DNA of 64,000 nucleotides from JACMRI01 sp043778625 (GCA_043778625.1 JAYWFU010000089.1:10191-74190); one strand, 5' to 3'; positions 8,967 to 18,377 are shown, numbered from the stretch's first letter. The notes: a model not told the origin generated them from the letters alone. Numbers and translations are program-made.

Positions 8967-11900
8967 CTACCTCAATAAGTACATTTTACCCCAACCTTTT
9001 TTAAAATAGTTGTCGGCAATAGTTTCGCGTAGTTCAATATCTTGGCCATTTACTTTGGCAATAATGTGGTATAGGTACAAGCCGTTGGCTAGTTGGTCGC
9101 CGTACATATCGGTACCGTCCCAGCCTGTGGCGGATATGTTACGTCCCGTGTGTATTGCGCCAAGTTCGTTCATGGTTAATTCGCGCACTAACTTACCTGT
9201 TACGGTTAGTATTTGAATTTTAAATACTTCGGGAATGCTTGCCCCTGTAAGCGTGTACACAAACTTGGTGTTGGTACTAAATGGGTTAGGATAGTTTACC
9301 ACATTAGTTAAGCTCGATTTATTTACTACCTCAAAACTAACTTCGTAATTGCTTGTGCCGCTGCGGTTATTGCTCCTATCGGTTGATTGCGCACTAAGTG
9401 TGTACACACCATCGGTTAGGCCATTGGCTTGTAATAGCACTCGTGCTTTGTTAGTAGTGCTTTGTGCAGGTACAAATTGCATAGTGTAGTTGCCCGCATT
9501 ACTATAATACAACCGTTGGTAGGTATTGCCATTGGGGCGTTTGAGGCTTAGGGTTACGTTGCTGGTATCGTTAAGTAATAAAAATTTGTTTTCGTCTTTT
9601 ACCTGTAATTCAATCAACGGCGAGGGTGCTACTATATCCCCATTTAAAATATGTTGCCCATCAAACGTAACGTCTAACAGTGGGTTTTGATTATCTTTAG
9701 TTATTTTAAATGGCAATGCTAAATAATTATTAAAATGAAATTGCTCCGCTTGGTCGTTACTGGGGTTAGCCTCCAACCACAACGTATTACTGCCTTGCTT
9801 ACCTAGCGTGGGTATGCTTGCTGTTAAATTTATTGACGCATTAGCGGGCAATTTATCTGCACGTGTGTAGGTAAATGTTTGTGGAATATTGTTACCAGTT
9901 GCAAATGTTTTTCCGCTTGCATCTTGCCACCAGTAGCGTACCAGCACACTATCCATAGGTACGTTGGTAACGTTGGTAAACGCCACTTGTAGTTTAATAC
10001 TATCGCCCTCTTGTGTGGTACTGTTGGTATAGCTATACGCTTGCTTAGGATTAATAACACCTTCGGGCAATGGGTCATAGTATATGCGCCAGTAGTTCAT
10101 TTGCGATGGCGTACGAGTTATTGAGTCCTTACTGTAAGCACGCATCGTAAGTGTTGGGTATTGCAGTGCATTAATACTATCAGTTAGTACTACGTTTTTA
10201 TCCGCAGTGGTAAATGTACGCATTACCTGCACCTCTTGTCCGTTAGGCTGTTTGGCAAATAATTTTAGCGTAATATTATCGTTGGTTGTAACGGCATCAA
10301 TGCTTGTGGCGTTCCAATGTAGGCTATGCCACTTGCTTACAGGGCCTATAGTGGTAGAGGTAATGTTACCATAATACCAATCGTTGTACAGCGGTTGATT
10401 GAACACTAACTTTTCAAATTTACTTGATGCAGGTATTACTTGCTGTGCCGAAGCTAGATTTCCTTTTTGCACAAAAAATATGTACGGATAATCATCAGGC
10501 AGGCTACCTACAAACGTACCTCCAAGCGAGTTTACATAGTTTTTAAGTGCTGGTTTCCATGCGTTGAAATTACCGTTGATGTAAGTATAAAGTAATATGT
10601 AATAGCCAGTAGGTACGGTTTGCAATAAGTTTTGTAAACCCGCCATTTGTACAGTATCAGTGGTGATAAACGAAAAATCATATTCAACCCGTGGGCGGCA
10701 CCCCCCATTATTATTATAATTACCAAAATTATTGCTTGCATTTAGTCCGTTATAACTAGTACCCCACGGTTGCAGACCGTTGGTATCAATAATAGCAACG
10801 TGTATTTGTGTACTAAAACCACAGCCGTTATATTCTTTAATTTCGGTATCTAATTGAAATTTATTTTCAAACGCACTACCTCCACGCACTTCGCATTTTA
10901 AATTAACTGGCTTAGTAGTAAATTTGTATTTACGCTGTGCCCTTACAGCATCAATGTATTGGTAATTATCGTCTTCAAACTGAAAAAAATGTGCTTGACT
11001 ATAGCCTGTTTTTTGCGCAATGTATTCGAACGATTGTTCTTTCCATTTTAAAGCATTGCCTGTAACTTTTGCTACACGCCAAAAATAAACGGTGGTATCT
11101 ATTAGTGTAGCGTTGTTAATATTCCATTCCATAACACCACCAGCACTAGTTATGGTGGTAGTTTGTAGTAACGGACTATTAAATAAATCGGTAGTATCGC
11201 ATTCCATTTTATAATTAGCTGTAGGCTCTAATGGCAAACCTGTAGCGGCTTTTAACACTAACTTATTAGTAGGCACAATAGCATAATTAGCTGGATAAAC
11301 TGGGTATACATCGCTGTTGAGTATGGTTACATCAATAGCTATAGTATTATTAGTTTCTGTTTGTTCAGGAAATATTGCATCATAAGGGTCTATTTTTATC
11401 ACAAAATGATTTTGCCCAACTGCCTTTGTAGCATTAAGTTTTATGCTAAATTGCAAAGAGGCTGTATAATTTAAACCATTGGCTAAAGTGGTACTATACA
11501 CAGTATCGGCTAGGGTGCTACCGGGGTAAAAATGCTCAATAGTTACACTAACAGGGGTAGTTACTGCCTTACCAAAATTAAATGCAGTTAGCTTAATAGT
11601 AAAACTATCGTTAGCAGTAGTAACCACGCTTGGGCTAATAGTAGTGGCGCTATTACGTAAGGCTAAATCAGGTTTTTGGGGCGAGTTAATGGCTATAGTT
11701 GGGTCGCCATGGAGGGTCATACCCACACAGCTATTGCGTAATAAATCATTGTTGGTAGTAGTAAGTAAACCAATGGTAGCACTCATGTGCGCACCAATAC
11801 TACCTCCATAATTTTTACGAGATAACTGATTATATAACTCTTGCGAATACTGAGCTAATACATCAGGAAAACCTAGCGATGGCTCAGCAATAAAACCTAT

Positions 11901-14006
11901 TGCCCCCTTAGGGTCCAGTATCCACGATTGACTAAATGAATACGTATTACTAGCATGAATATCTCCTACAAAACAAGAATTACCAATAATAAGAGGGTAC
12001 TTACCGTTAGTGTTAGTGTAGGTATTGGGAAAACCAATATCTTGGTCGAACCCTGCACCACTGGCGTGTGCCAAAAAAGTCATAATACTTACCCCACTAT
12101 TTATTTGTTGCCTAATAACCTCGGTTACTTGCCCTATTGGCAACGATGTACTTTTGGAATAAGTACTCACATGCCCACCATATAAGGGCGCTTCTAACGT
12201 ATCCTTAAAATCATCTAAATATCCCTTAAATATATTGGCTTGCGCCGCGCTATTACCTCCTGCAAAGTGTAAGGCTTGTTTCATCCACTCGCCATCATCA
12301 GTAAATTTATTAGATTGTGTATTTGTTTCATACTCTACTACTTTGTTGTAATAGTAATTAATTTCGGTAGCACTAGCAGTGGCAAGCCTTCCTACGTGCA
12401 TAAGTGGCGCTAGATTAGTATATCCTATAGAAGCTACCAATAATATATCACTAGGTGGTTCGCCAAAGGTAGGTACTAAATTTAGTGCGTAGTTAGCACC
12501 ATAACGCGCATAGGAGCTATTAATTCCTTTGCCTATTATAAACAAGTAATTATTGCTAGGCGCTACTTGTTTAGCATACTGCACAAAGTTGTGTAGTGCC
12601 ACAGGGCTATTGTTTACCCCATAAGCAAATTGGTCGTACAGCTCGTTAGCGTGTACTACCGTGCTTTGCTTGCCTTTGCTAGTGCGGTACATAGCGTATT
12701 GTTGTGCTGTAGTAGTTAAGTTAGCGTGTGTTAAAAATATAACTTCGTTATTAGTTAGCGCAGGGGTATAATTAGTAAAGTAACCTGTACCATTAATTTT
12801 GCTTATGCTTTTAATTTTTAGTGTAGAGTCTAAGTTATATACCACATAATTATTTTGCAAATTGGGTGTAGTGCCAAGCAGTGCAATACAGTTACCGTTT
12901 GCGGTGTCAGGCACAGTAAGTTTATAGTTAGTGGTATTTAATAGACGTGTATTAGCCATGTTTCCAGCTTGTTGTGCAATATCTATCCGTTGAATTGGTG
13001 TAGTGGTAGCAGGTAGATAAAAAGAATAATTAGCCCTGTTATTAGCAATAGTATAGGCAGGATAATTAATGTTAAAATAAGCTATATAAGCCCTGCCCGA
13101 GTTATCTTGCCCCAAATTAACACTTTTAAAAGTAAGTAAATTATTGGCTGTTAAAATTGCAGTAGTTTGTGGTAGAGTATAATTAAAATATTGATAGCCA
13201 TCAAACGTAGAATCCTTTAACAACGTGCCATTGAGCGATAGTTGTAACTGATTATCAACGGTTGAAGTAGACGAATTACTACCACTGGTATAAAACGTTT
13301 GTATGCTAATAGGTGCATTAGGCACTATGTTAGGCGTATTAATATAAGCCTGAAAACCATTAGTTGTAGTTTTATCAGTATAACTCATCCAGCCTTCGTC
13401 GGCACTGTACCCATAATCAGTAGCACCCGCTAGGGCTTTGCCATAACTATAACTATTAGTATAACTGTTTATACTTAACTTGTTCCAATAGGCAATGGGA
13501 GTATAACTGCTGTGATTACGAGTAGTATCTACAGCGTAACGCACCCCATTTTGCGCTGTAATACTCCACGTTAAATAATAATTAATAGTATCGTTAAACA
13601 AGCTGTAATAAGGGTTGCCGCCTTTGGCAAGGTATAGTGCGGTATCTAAATCGCCACTATTTTTGGTGGCATAAAACTCAATATAATCCGTAGCATTAAG
13701 TACCCCATCTTGTGTGCCACGTATGTGCAAGGGTATTTCATTACCACGGGCAAATAGCTGTAGTTTTTGGGGCGATATACTCCCTGTGGGGAAGCCTGCA
13801 TTAGCAAGTGTTAAGGAATCTAACCTATACACACCTGTGGCAACTATCGGAAATTTAAAGTATTGATGTAGTGTTGAATAATTAATCCAACTATTATTAT
13901 ACTGGGCATTGGCTTGTATACCTAGCAACAACAGTAATAATGTAAGCGATAAATAATATTTGTAAGATCCTTGCATTAGCTTATAATTAAATAGAATGTT
14001 TTTCAA
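8967..14006 (-). CDS. porU2: Putative T9SS sortase PorU2-like, C25 (gingipain-type) cysteine peptidase
   Basis: A 1679-residue secreted protein. The signal sequence is around residues 15-35; an internal ATG (residue 11) could be the true start. The C25 peptidase core is at ~420-760, with catalytic His647 in MTFLAHASG and Cys678 in IIGNSCFVGD. After it come a CARDB-type domain (PDLALRNSATTISPSVV onward, ~775-885), Ig-like domains, and a C-terminal FlgD-like/sorting-like segment (NYPNPFSTNT and ATGWDGTDMYGDQLANG). Canonical PorU is about 1150 residues and often sits beside porV. The greater length and absence of porV here favour the paralogous PorU2 class. Its role would be cleavage of sorting domains and linkage of cargo to A-LPS, but PorU2 activity is not well established. 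Confidence 0.78.
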   Translation of the reverse strand: MKNILFNYKLMQGSYKYYLSLTLLLLLLGIQANAQYNNSWINYSTLHQYFKFPIVATGVYRLDSLTLANAGFPTGSISPQKLQLFARGNEIPLHIRGTQDGVLNATDYIEFYATKNSGDLDTALYLAKGGNPYYSLFNDTINYYLTWSITAQNGVRYAVDTTRNHSSYTPIAYWNKLSINSYTNSYSYGKALAGATDYGYSADEGWMSYTDKTTTNGFQAYINTPNIVPNAPISIQTFYTSGSNSSTSTVDNQLQLSLNGTLLKDSTFDGYQYFNYTLPQTTAILTANNLLTFKSVNLGQDNSGRAYIAYFNINYPAYTIANNRANYSFYLPATTTPIQRIDIAQQAGNMANTRLLNTTNYKLTVPDTANGNCIALLGTTPNLQNNYVVYNLDSTLKIKSISKINGTGYFTNYTPALTNNEVIFLTHANLTTTAQQYAMYRTSKGKQSTVVHANELYDQFAYGVNNSPVALHNFVQYAKQVAPSNNYLFIIGKGINSSYARYGANYALNLVPTFGEPPSDILLVASIGYTNLAPLMHVGRLATASATEINYYYNKVVEYETNTQSNKFTDDGEWMKQALHFAGGNSAAQANIFKGYLDDFKDTLEAPLYGGHVSTYSKSTSLPIGQVTEVIRQQINSGVSIMTFLAHASGAGFDQDIGFPNTYTNTNGKYPLIIGNSCFVGDIHASNTYSFSQSWILDPKGAIGFIAEPSLGFPDVLAQYSQELYNQLSRKNYGGSIGAHMSATIGLLTTTNNDLLRNSCVGMTLHGDPTIAINSPQKPDLALRNSATTISPSVVTTANDSFTIKLTAFNFGKAVTTPVSVTIEHFYPGSTLADTVYSTTLANGLNYTASLQFSIKLNATKAVGQNHFVIKIDPYDAIFPEQTETNNTIAIDVTILNSDVYPVYPANYAIVPTNKLVLKAATGLPLEPTANYKMECDTTDLFNSPLLQTTTITSAGGVMEWNINNATLIDTTVYFWRVAKVTGNALKWKEQSFEYIAQKTGYSQAHFFQFEDDNYQYIDAVRAQRKYKFTTKPVNLKCEVRGGSAFENKFQLDTEIKEYNGCGFSTQIHVAIIDTNGLQPWGTSYNGLNASNNFGNYNNNGGCRPRVEYDFSFITTDTVQMAGLQNLLQTVPTGYYILLYTYINGNFNAWKPALKNYVNSLGGTFVGSLPDDYPYIFFVQKGNLASAQQVIPASSKFEKLVFNQPLYNDWYYGNITSTTIGPVSKWHSLHWNATSIDAVTTNDNITLKLFAKQPNGQEVQVMRTFTTADKNVVLTDSINALQYPTLTMRAYSKDSITRTPSQMNYWRIYYDPLPEGVINPKQAYSYTNSTTQEGDSIKLQVAFTNVTNVPMDSVLVRYWWQDASGKTFATGNNIPQTFTYTRADKLPANASINLTASIPTLGKQGSNTLWLEANPSNDQAEQFHFNNYLALPFKITKDNQNPLLDVTFDGQHILNGDIVAPSPLIELQVKDENKFLLLNDTSNVTLSLKRPNGNTYQRLYYSNAGNYTMQFVPAQSTTNKARVLLQANGLTDGVYTLSAQSTDRSNNRSGTSNYEVSFEVVNKSSLTNVVNYPNPFSTNTKFVYTLTGASIPEVFKIQILTVTGKLVRELTMNELGAIHTGRNISATGWDGTDMYGDQLANGLYLYHIIAKVNGQDIELRETIADNYFKKGWGKMYLLR

Positions 14007-14056
14007 ATTTAATAAAAAGTATATAGTAAATACTTTATTAATTTGACATAAAAAAA

Positions 14057-14084
14057 TTGGTAGCCCTACATTAATTTATATTTT
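14057..14084 (+). promoter_or_regulatory. Possible Bacteroidota-type promoter for tex
   Basis: TTGG at 14057 is followed by TATATTTT at 14077-14084. This resembles the TTTG / TAnnTTTG pair of Bacteroidota housekeeping promoters, with one mismatch in the -7 box. It lies 54 bp upstream of the tex ATG in the divergent porU2-tex region. Confidence 0.35.
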
Positions 14085-14138
14085 TACTGCATATCAAATA
14101 ATCATTATTTCACCCCTAAAATTTTACCCCAACTATAC

Positions 14139-16448
14139 ATGAATAACTTTGCATTATTAATTGCTTCAAAGCTCAACATCGACAAGAAACAAGTAGCCAC
14201 CACCCTTGATTTACTAGCCGAAGGAGGCACAGTGCCCTTTTTGGCACGCTACCGTAAAGAAGCTACGGGCGGGCTAGACGAGGTGCAAATAATAAACATA
14301 AAAAACTTACACGCCGAGTTTGAGGAATTAGAAAACCGCCGTGCATTTATACTTAAAACCATTGACGAGCAAGGTAAACTTACGCCCGAATTAAAACTTA
14401 AAATTGAAAATGCAGCCGCTATTAATCAGCTCGAAGATTTGTACCTGCCTTACAAACCTAAACGTAAAACTCGTGCAACTGTTGCTAAAGAAAAAGGTTT
14501 AGAACCGTTAGCACTAGTAATATTTGCTCAAGAAAGCAATGCTATTGATGCCGAAGCCAAAGCATTTATTAACGCTGAATTAGGCGTAAATACTACTGAC
14601 GAAGCCATAACTGGGGCATTAGACATTATAGCCGAAATAATAAGCGAGGACGAAACTGCACGTGTAGGTTTGCGCAATATATTTAAAAATACCGCTGTAA
14701 TTGCAAGTACTGTACGATACGGTAAAAAAGAAGAGGGAGCAAAATATGAAGATTATTTTGATTGGTCGGAACCCCTAATGAAATGCCCAAGCCACCGCTT
14801 ATTAGCGATGCGCCGCGGCGAAAACGAAGGTATATTAGGTATAGATATAGCACCTCCTGCCGAAGATGCTGTGCACAGCCTTGAACGTTTGTTTTTGAAA
14901 AATAAAAACCAATGCACCACGTTAGTTAAAAAAGCTATTGACGATAGTTACAAACGCCTACTACAACCCAGTATGGAAAGTGAGTACCGTGTACTTACCA
15001 AAAAAATAGCCGATGAAGCTGCCATTAACGTATTTGCTAATAACGTGCGTGAACTTATGCTTGCTGCGCCACTAGGGCAAAAACGAATCATGGCCATTGA
15101 CCCTGGCTTTAGAACTGGCTGTAAAGTAGTAGTGTTAGACGAACAAGGCAAATTATTGGCCGACGATGTTATATACCCTCACACAGGTACTACTAATGCT
15201 ATAAATGCGGAGCAAACGGTGTTTAGATTAGCGGCAGTACACAATATTGAAGCCATAGCTATAGGCAACGGTACAGCAGGCCGCGAAACCGAAACATTTG
15301 TACGTGGCATAAAACTATTGCCCGAAACAATATTAGTAATAATGGTAAACGAAAGCGGCGCAAGTATATACAGTGCAAGCGATGTAGCGCGCGAAGAGTT
15401 TCCTGATAAGGACATAACCGTGCGTGGCGCAGTAAGCATAGGACGTAGGCTTGCCGACCCATTAGCCGAGTTGGTTAAAATTGATCCAAAATCAATTGGT
15501 GTGGGGCAATACCAACATGATGTAGACCAAAACTTATTAAAGAAAAAATTAGATGAGGTAGTGGAAAGTAGCGTGAATAATGTAGGCGTAGAACTTAACA
15601 CCGCAAGCAAAGAACTACTTACTTACGTAGCAGGTTTAGGCCCTGCGTTGGCTAATAATATTGTAAAATACCGTAACGAAAAAGGAGCATTTGCTTCTCG
15701 CAAAAATTTGTTACAAGTACCACGTATGGGCGAAAAAGCCTACGAACAATGTGCAGGATTCTTACGCATACGTGATGCTAAAAACCCCTTAGATGCAAGT
15801 GCAGTGCATCCCGAAAGCTACGCCACAGTGGAGGCTATGGCTAAAGATGCCAATTGTACATTAAGCGATTTAATAAACGATAAAACTATTCGCGAAAAAA
15901 TTGACATTAAAAAATACATCTCGCCTAAAGTGGGAGAGTTTACATTAAAAGATATTTTAAAAGAATTAGAAAAACCAGGGCGTGACCCTCGTAAGGAATT
16001 TGAAGTATTTGAATTTGATAAAACAGTAAATAAAATACAAGATTTAGCAATAGGAATGCTCCTGCCAGGTATTGTTACCAACGTAACCAAGTTTGGTGCA
16101 TTTGTAGATGTAGGAGTGCATCAAGACGGCTTAGTGCACGTGTCGCAGTTAAGTGATAATTTTATTACTGACCCATCGGAAGTAGTTAAAGTTGGACAAA
16201 AAGTAATGGCTGAAGTTACCGAGGTAGATGTAGCACGCAAGCGTATAGCACTAAGCATGAAAGGTATTGGTAAAGATAAAAATAACGCAAGCGCACCAAC
16301 ACCACGCCGCACAAGCCCTACAGAGGGTAAAGAAAAAATTACTACTAAATTCGTATCTAACAAACCTAAGCAAGAACCTAAAAAAGAAGAGCCTGTAAAT
16401 AGTATGCACGACGCTTTGGCTGCGCTAAAGGCTAAGTTTGGAAAGTAA
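14139..16448 (+). CDS. tex: Tex-family transcription accessory / RNA-binding protein
   Basis: A 769-residue protein with the full Tex arrangement. An N-terminal helical domain contains TVPFLARYRKEATGGLDE. A YqgF-type RNase H fold follows near residue 325 (IMAIDPGFRTGCK). Next is a helix-hairpin-helix region around 500-560 (ELLTYVAGLGPALANNIVKYR). An S1 RNA-binding domain lies at about 645-717 (GIVTNVTKFGAFVDVGVHQDG). A basic, Pro/Thr/Lys-rich tail ends the protein. Tex binds nucleic acid and the elongating transcription machinery. It is transcribed divergently from the PorU2-like gene and is the last conserved gene before the accessory island. Confidence 0.95.
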   Translation: MNNFALLIASKLNIDKKQVATTLDLLAEGGTVPFLARYRKEATGGLDEVQIINIKNLHAEFEELENRRAFILKTIDEQGKLTPELKLKIENAAAINQLEDLYLPYKPKRKTRATVAKEKGLEPLALVIFAQESNAIDAEAKAFINAELGVNTTDEAITGALDIIAEIISEDETARVGLRNIFKNTAVIASTVRYGKKEEGAKYEDYFDWSEPLMKCPSHRLLAMRRGENEGILGIDIAPPAEDAVHSLERLFLKNKNQCTTLVKKAIDDSYKRLLQPSMESEYRVLTKKIADEAAINVFANNVRELMLAAPLGQKRIMAIDPGFRTGCKVVVLDEQGKLLADDVIYPHTGTTNAINAEQTVFRLAAVHNIEAIAIGNGTAGRETETFVRGIKLLPETILVIMVNESGASIYSASDVAREEFPDKDITVRGAVSIGRRLADPLAELVKIDPKSIGVGQYQHDVDQNLLKKKLDEVVESSVNNVGVELNTASKELLTYVAGLGPALANNIVKYRNEKGAFASRKNLLQVPRMGEKAYEQCAGFLRIRDAKNPLDASAVHPESYATVEAMAKDANCTLSDLINDKTIREKIDIKKYISPKVGEFTLKDILKELEKPGRDPRKEFEVFEFDKTVNKIQDLAIGMLLPGIVTNVTKFGAFVDVGVHQDGLVHVSQLSDNFITDPSEVVKVGQKVMAEVTEVDVARKRIALSMKGIGKDKNNASAPTPRRTSPTEGKEKITTKFVSNKPKQEPKKEEPVNSMHDALAALKAKFGK

Positions 16449-16455
16449 TAACAGA

Positions 16456-16481
16456 CAACAGCTTTTAGTCACAAGCTGTTG
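16456..16481. terminator. Hairpin after tex, possible weak terminator
   Basis: A 9-bp perfect stem (CAACAGCTT with AAGCTGTTG) and an 8-nt loop, starting 8 bp after the tex stop. No T-tract follows, so termination is uncertain. The right arm overlaps the AAGCT-N3-GCTAGC motif that recurs through the island. Confidence 0.35.
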
Positions 16482-16612
16482 CTAGCGGAGCTGGTAAAAT
16501 TATCAGTGATTCTATAAGTAGTAGTAAATTAAATCGAGGAATTAAAATTTTAACTGATTATTTAGGAGGTAAGACTTTTGAAATCTCGAATTCAAGAGGT
16601 GGATTCAAATAA
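16469..16612 (+). pseudogene. C-terminal fragment of a possible polymorphic-toxin-type protein
   Basis: A 47-codon open stretch follows an in-frame TAG and ends at TAA 16610-16612. It has no start codon and reads like a protein end (GAGKIISDSISSSKLNRG, then LGGKTFEISNSRGGFK). It ends 27 bp before a 62-residue membrane protein gene. A toxin tail followed by a small membrane immunity gene is a common pattern in polymorphic toxin loci. I infer that here from layout only and cannot name the family. Confidence 0.3.
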
Positions 16613-16639
16613 TAAAACGTAAGAAAATAAAAAGAAATA

Positions 16640-16828
16640 ATGACAGTAAAACATTTTATGCTAGGCATTACCTTTATATTATTTGGAATTGGTATAGTTA
16701 GATTGATATATAAAAATCCTAATTTATTTGGGGTATTAATGGGTGATAAAACTGGGATTTACTTATTTGGAATCATTTCAATTTTAACAGGTATATTGGA
16801 ATTATTTGGTTTTATAGATTGGCATTAA
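16640..16828 (+). CDS. Small two-helix membrane protein, function unknown
   Basis: A 62-residue protein with two clear hydrophobic helices (MLGITFILFGIGIVRLIY and GIYLFGIISILTGILELFGF) joined by a short polar loop. Its start context is A-rich (AAAAGAAATA before ATG). I do not recognise the family. It stands directly after the toxin-like tail fragment and before the first copy of the ~140-bp island repeat, so an immunity or accessory role is possible. Confidence 0.55.
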   Translation: MTVKHFMLGITFILFGIGIVRLIYKNPNLFGVLMGDKTGIYLFGIISILTGILELFGFIDWH

Positions 16829-16835
16829 TTATCTT

Positions 16836-16980
16836 CCCGTTAGCGCAAGCATCAAGTAACCGAGGGGCTTAGGTTAGCGCGAGTTTCTAAATCGTACTCA
16901 ACAAAATTAACTTTGTATTTAAGTAAAATTTAAAACATAATAAACAATGATAGGGTACAGTAAAATAATAAAGAACACGA
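16836..16980 (+). repeat. Island direct repeat, copy A
   Basis: Begins CCCGTTAGCGC and ends AACACGA. It matches copy B (17402-17541) along its length with gaps. The best block (16929-16959) is 31 bp with one mismatch, including AATAAACAATGATAGGGTAC. It also contains TTAGCGC twice. It lies 7 bp after a small membrane protein gene, as copy B lies shortly after the next one. Confidence 0.7.
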
Positions 16981-16984
16981 ACTA

Positions 16985-17035
16985 CAAGCTAGTGCTAGCA
17001 TTGAAGAGACCACAGTGGAAATAAAATTTAAGGAC
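16985..17035 (+). repeat. Island junction motif, copy 2
   Basis: CAAGCTAGTGCTAGC followed by a segment ending GTGGAAATAAAATTTA. It aligns with 18515-18565 over about 50 bp, and its first 15 bases resemble 16473-16487. It sits immediately before the 109-residue membrane protein gene. Its plus-strand frame also reads as a short protein tail (ending VEIKFKDNA) that stops 8 bp inside that gene. Confidence 0.5.
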
Positions 17036-17036
17036 A

Positions 17037-17366
17037 ATGCTTAAATTATACTTTTTTCAAAAAACATTAAAACACTATTTTTTTATAGGTTTAGGAAGCT
17101 ATTCGATTACGAGCGTAATAATGGTTTTACTAACTACAAAAATTTTAAATTATTATTATGGTATATTTTTAACATTACCTTCAATTTTTTTGAATCACGT
17201 AGGTTATTTTTCATACCTAAGAGAATTAAAAAAACATTCTTTTTTGATTAACGATGACGGTTTAAAATCAGTACTAGCGTTTCTCATTTTATCTTTTTTT
17301 TTTATTTTCAACTTTTTCATTCTAGTAATATTTACTAAATTTATTTACGATTCAATATTAAGTTAA
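17037..17366 (+). CDS. Small membrane protein, function unknown
   Basis: A 109-residue, Phe/Tyr-rich protein with three hydrophobic segments: YFFIGLGSYSITSVIMVLL, IFLTLPSIFLNHVGYF and the C-terminal SVLAFLILSFFFIFNFFILV. I do not recognise the family. It is very AT-rich, richer than tex before it. The gene is bracketed by the junction motif upstream and repeat copy B downstream, so it looks like the cargo of a cassette. Confidence 0.5.
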   Translation: MLKLYFFQKTLKHYFFIGLGSYSITSVIMVLLTTKILNYYYGIFLTLPSIFLNHVGYFSYLRELKKHSFLINDDGLKSVLAFLILSFFFIFNFFILVIFTKFIYDSILS

Positions 17367-17401
17367 TAATTATTTTGTTCTACATTTTATTTAGTATTAG
17401 T

Positions 17402-17541
17402 CCCGCTAGTCCTAGTGCTAGGTAGCTGAGCGGTTTACGCTAGTGAGGGCTTGTAGCTTCTATTCAATAAAATTTACATTTATATAAATTTTAAAACGTA
17501 ATAAACAATGATAGGGTACAATAACTTAATAAAAAACACGA
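17402..17541 (+). repeat. Island direct repeat, copy B
   Basis: Degenerate second copy of 16836-16980. It shares the CCCG start, the block TAATAAACAATGATAGGGTA and the AACACGA end. It lies 35 bp after the 109-residue membrane protein gene. The 228 bp that follow, up to the antitoxin gene, hold only the terminator at 17692-17727. Confidence 0.7.
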
Positions 17542-17691
17542 GAGTTTAAGAAACACATTCAAATAAGTATATGTTTCGTGTTTTCATTTTTATTTGCAAC
17601 GTCACCCTATTTATTAACCGTTTAAGAATGCAACATTTATTTAATGTACGAGTTGAAAATAGTGTAATTTAAAAAATAAACCACCCACACA

Positions 17692-17727
17692 AAACCGCCC
17701 AGCAACTATTGCAGGGCGGTTTTTTTA
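17692..17727 (+). terminator. Rho-independent terminator
   Basis: Stem AAACCGCCC / GGGCGGTTT (9 bp) with a 13-nt loop and a run of T. It closes the membrane-protein part of the island just upstream of the toxin-antitoxin pair. Confidence 0.8.
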
Positions 17728-17769
17728 TGCTTACATTTACTTAACTAAAATTATAAAACCCCACACACC

Positions 17770-17994
17770 ATGGCACGTATAGCAGGTATTCAAATAGAAA
17801 AAAACGCAAAGGGTACACCCACCCACGTACGTATTAACCTTAAAAAGCACGGAGAAAAAATAAACCCAATACTCGAAGAACTAGGCGCAATTGAAGAGGA
17901 CGAGTTTGAGCGTAAGTGGAAAACAAGTATTACTGGCGACGAGGTGTTTAACCATGTAATTGAGCATTTGAAAAGTTTGCCATGGGACAAATAG
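17770..17994 (+). CDS. Antitoxin-like protein of a RelE/ParE-type toxin-antitoxin pair
   Basis: A 74-residue acidic protein with an N-terminal segment MARIAGIQIEKNAKGTPTHV and a helical C-terminus (SITGDEVFNHVIEHLKSL). The pattern of N-terminal strand, LKKHGEKINPILEELG, then a short helical tail resembles small antitoxins found next to ParE-like toxins in Bacteroidota. It overlaps the downstream toxin frame by 13 bp, which is typical of such pairs. Antitoxins of this kind usually neutralise the toxin and repress the operon. The assignment rests mainly on the neighbour. Confidence 0.6.
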   Translation: MARIAGIQIEKNAKGTPTHVRINLKKHGEKINPILEELGAIEEDEFERKWKTSITGDEVFNHVIEHLKSLPWDK

Positions 17995-18311
17995 AAATTG
18001 TTTATGCCGAAAGTGTAAAGTATTATTTAACGGAACTAGCAGAAGTGTTGTATTACAAAAGCTATTTTTCATATTACGAAACTTCGGAGGAGTATGTTAA
18101 CAAACTTAAATTTCAAATAAATAACGAGCTTAATTTATTAAAACACTCAACGCCCACTTTTAAGTATCGCAAACACAAATAATACGCTAAAATTAAAGCA
18201 AGTAAACGCACAGTGTGGTATGTGTTTTTTGATAAAAAAGACAATCGTTATTTCATCGAATACATAACCAACAACCATGTAGCTAACTCTAAACACCTAA
18301 ACGGATTGTAA
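17982..18311 (+). pseudogene. RelE/ParE-family toxin interrupted by an in-frame TAA
   Basis: One reading frame runs from ATG 17982 to TAA 18309-18311 (109 codons plus stop) with a single internal TAA at 18180-18182. The first half (IEIVYAESVKYYLTELAEVL, then EEYVNKLK) and the second half (KASKRTVWYVFFDKKDNRYF, then EYITNNHVA) together make the usual ~100-residue ParE-like toxin. The core YxxFFDK-x-NRYFIxYITNNH segment lies after the stop. The product is therefore a 66-residue fragment unless the stop is read through, or the base is a sequencing error. Apart from the stop the frame is intact, so the damage is recent. Confidence 0.68.
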
Positions 18312-18377
18312 CGTTAAAACATAACAAACTACCTGAACAAACTCTACAGTAAAACAATAAGAGATGCGAGGTATAAG

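Noticed and set aside
16985..17044. Short tail-like frame (ending VEIKFKDNA) as a second toxin remnant
   Set aside because: It is only ~25 codons and coincides with a repeated non-coding junction motif; copy 3 of the motif does not keep the frame, so coding is doubtful.
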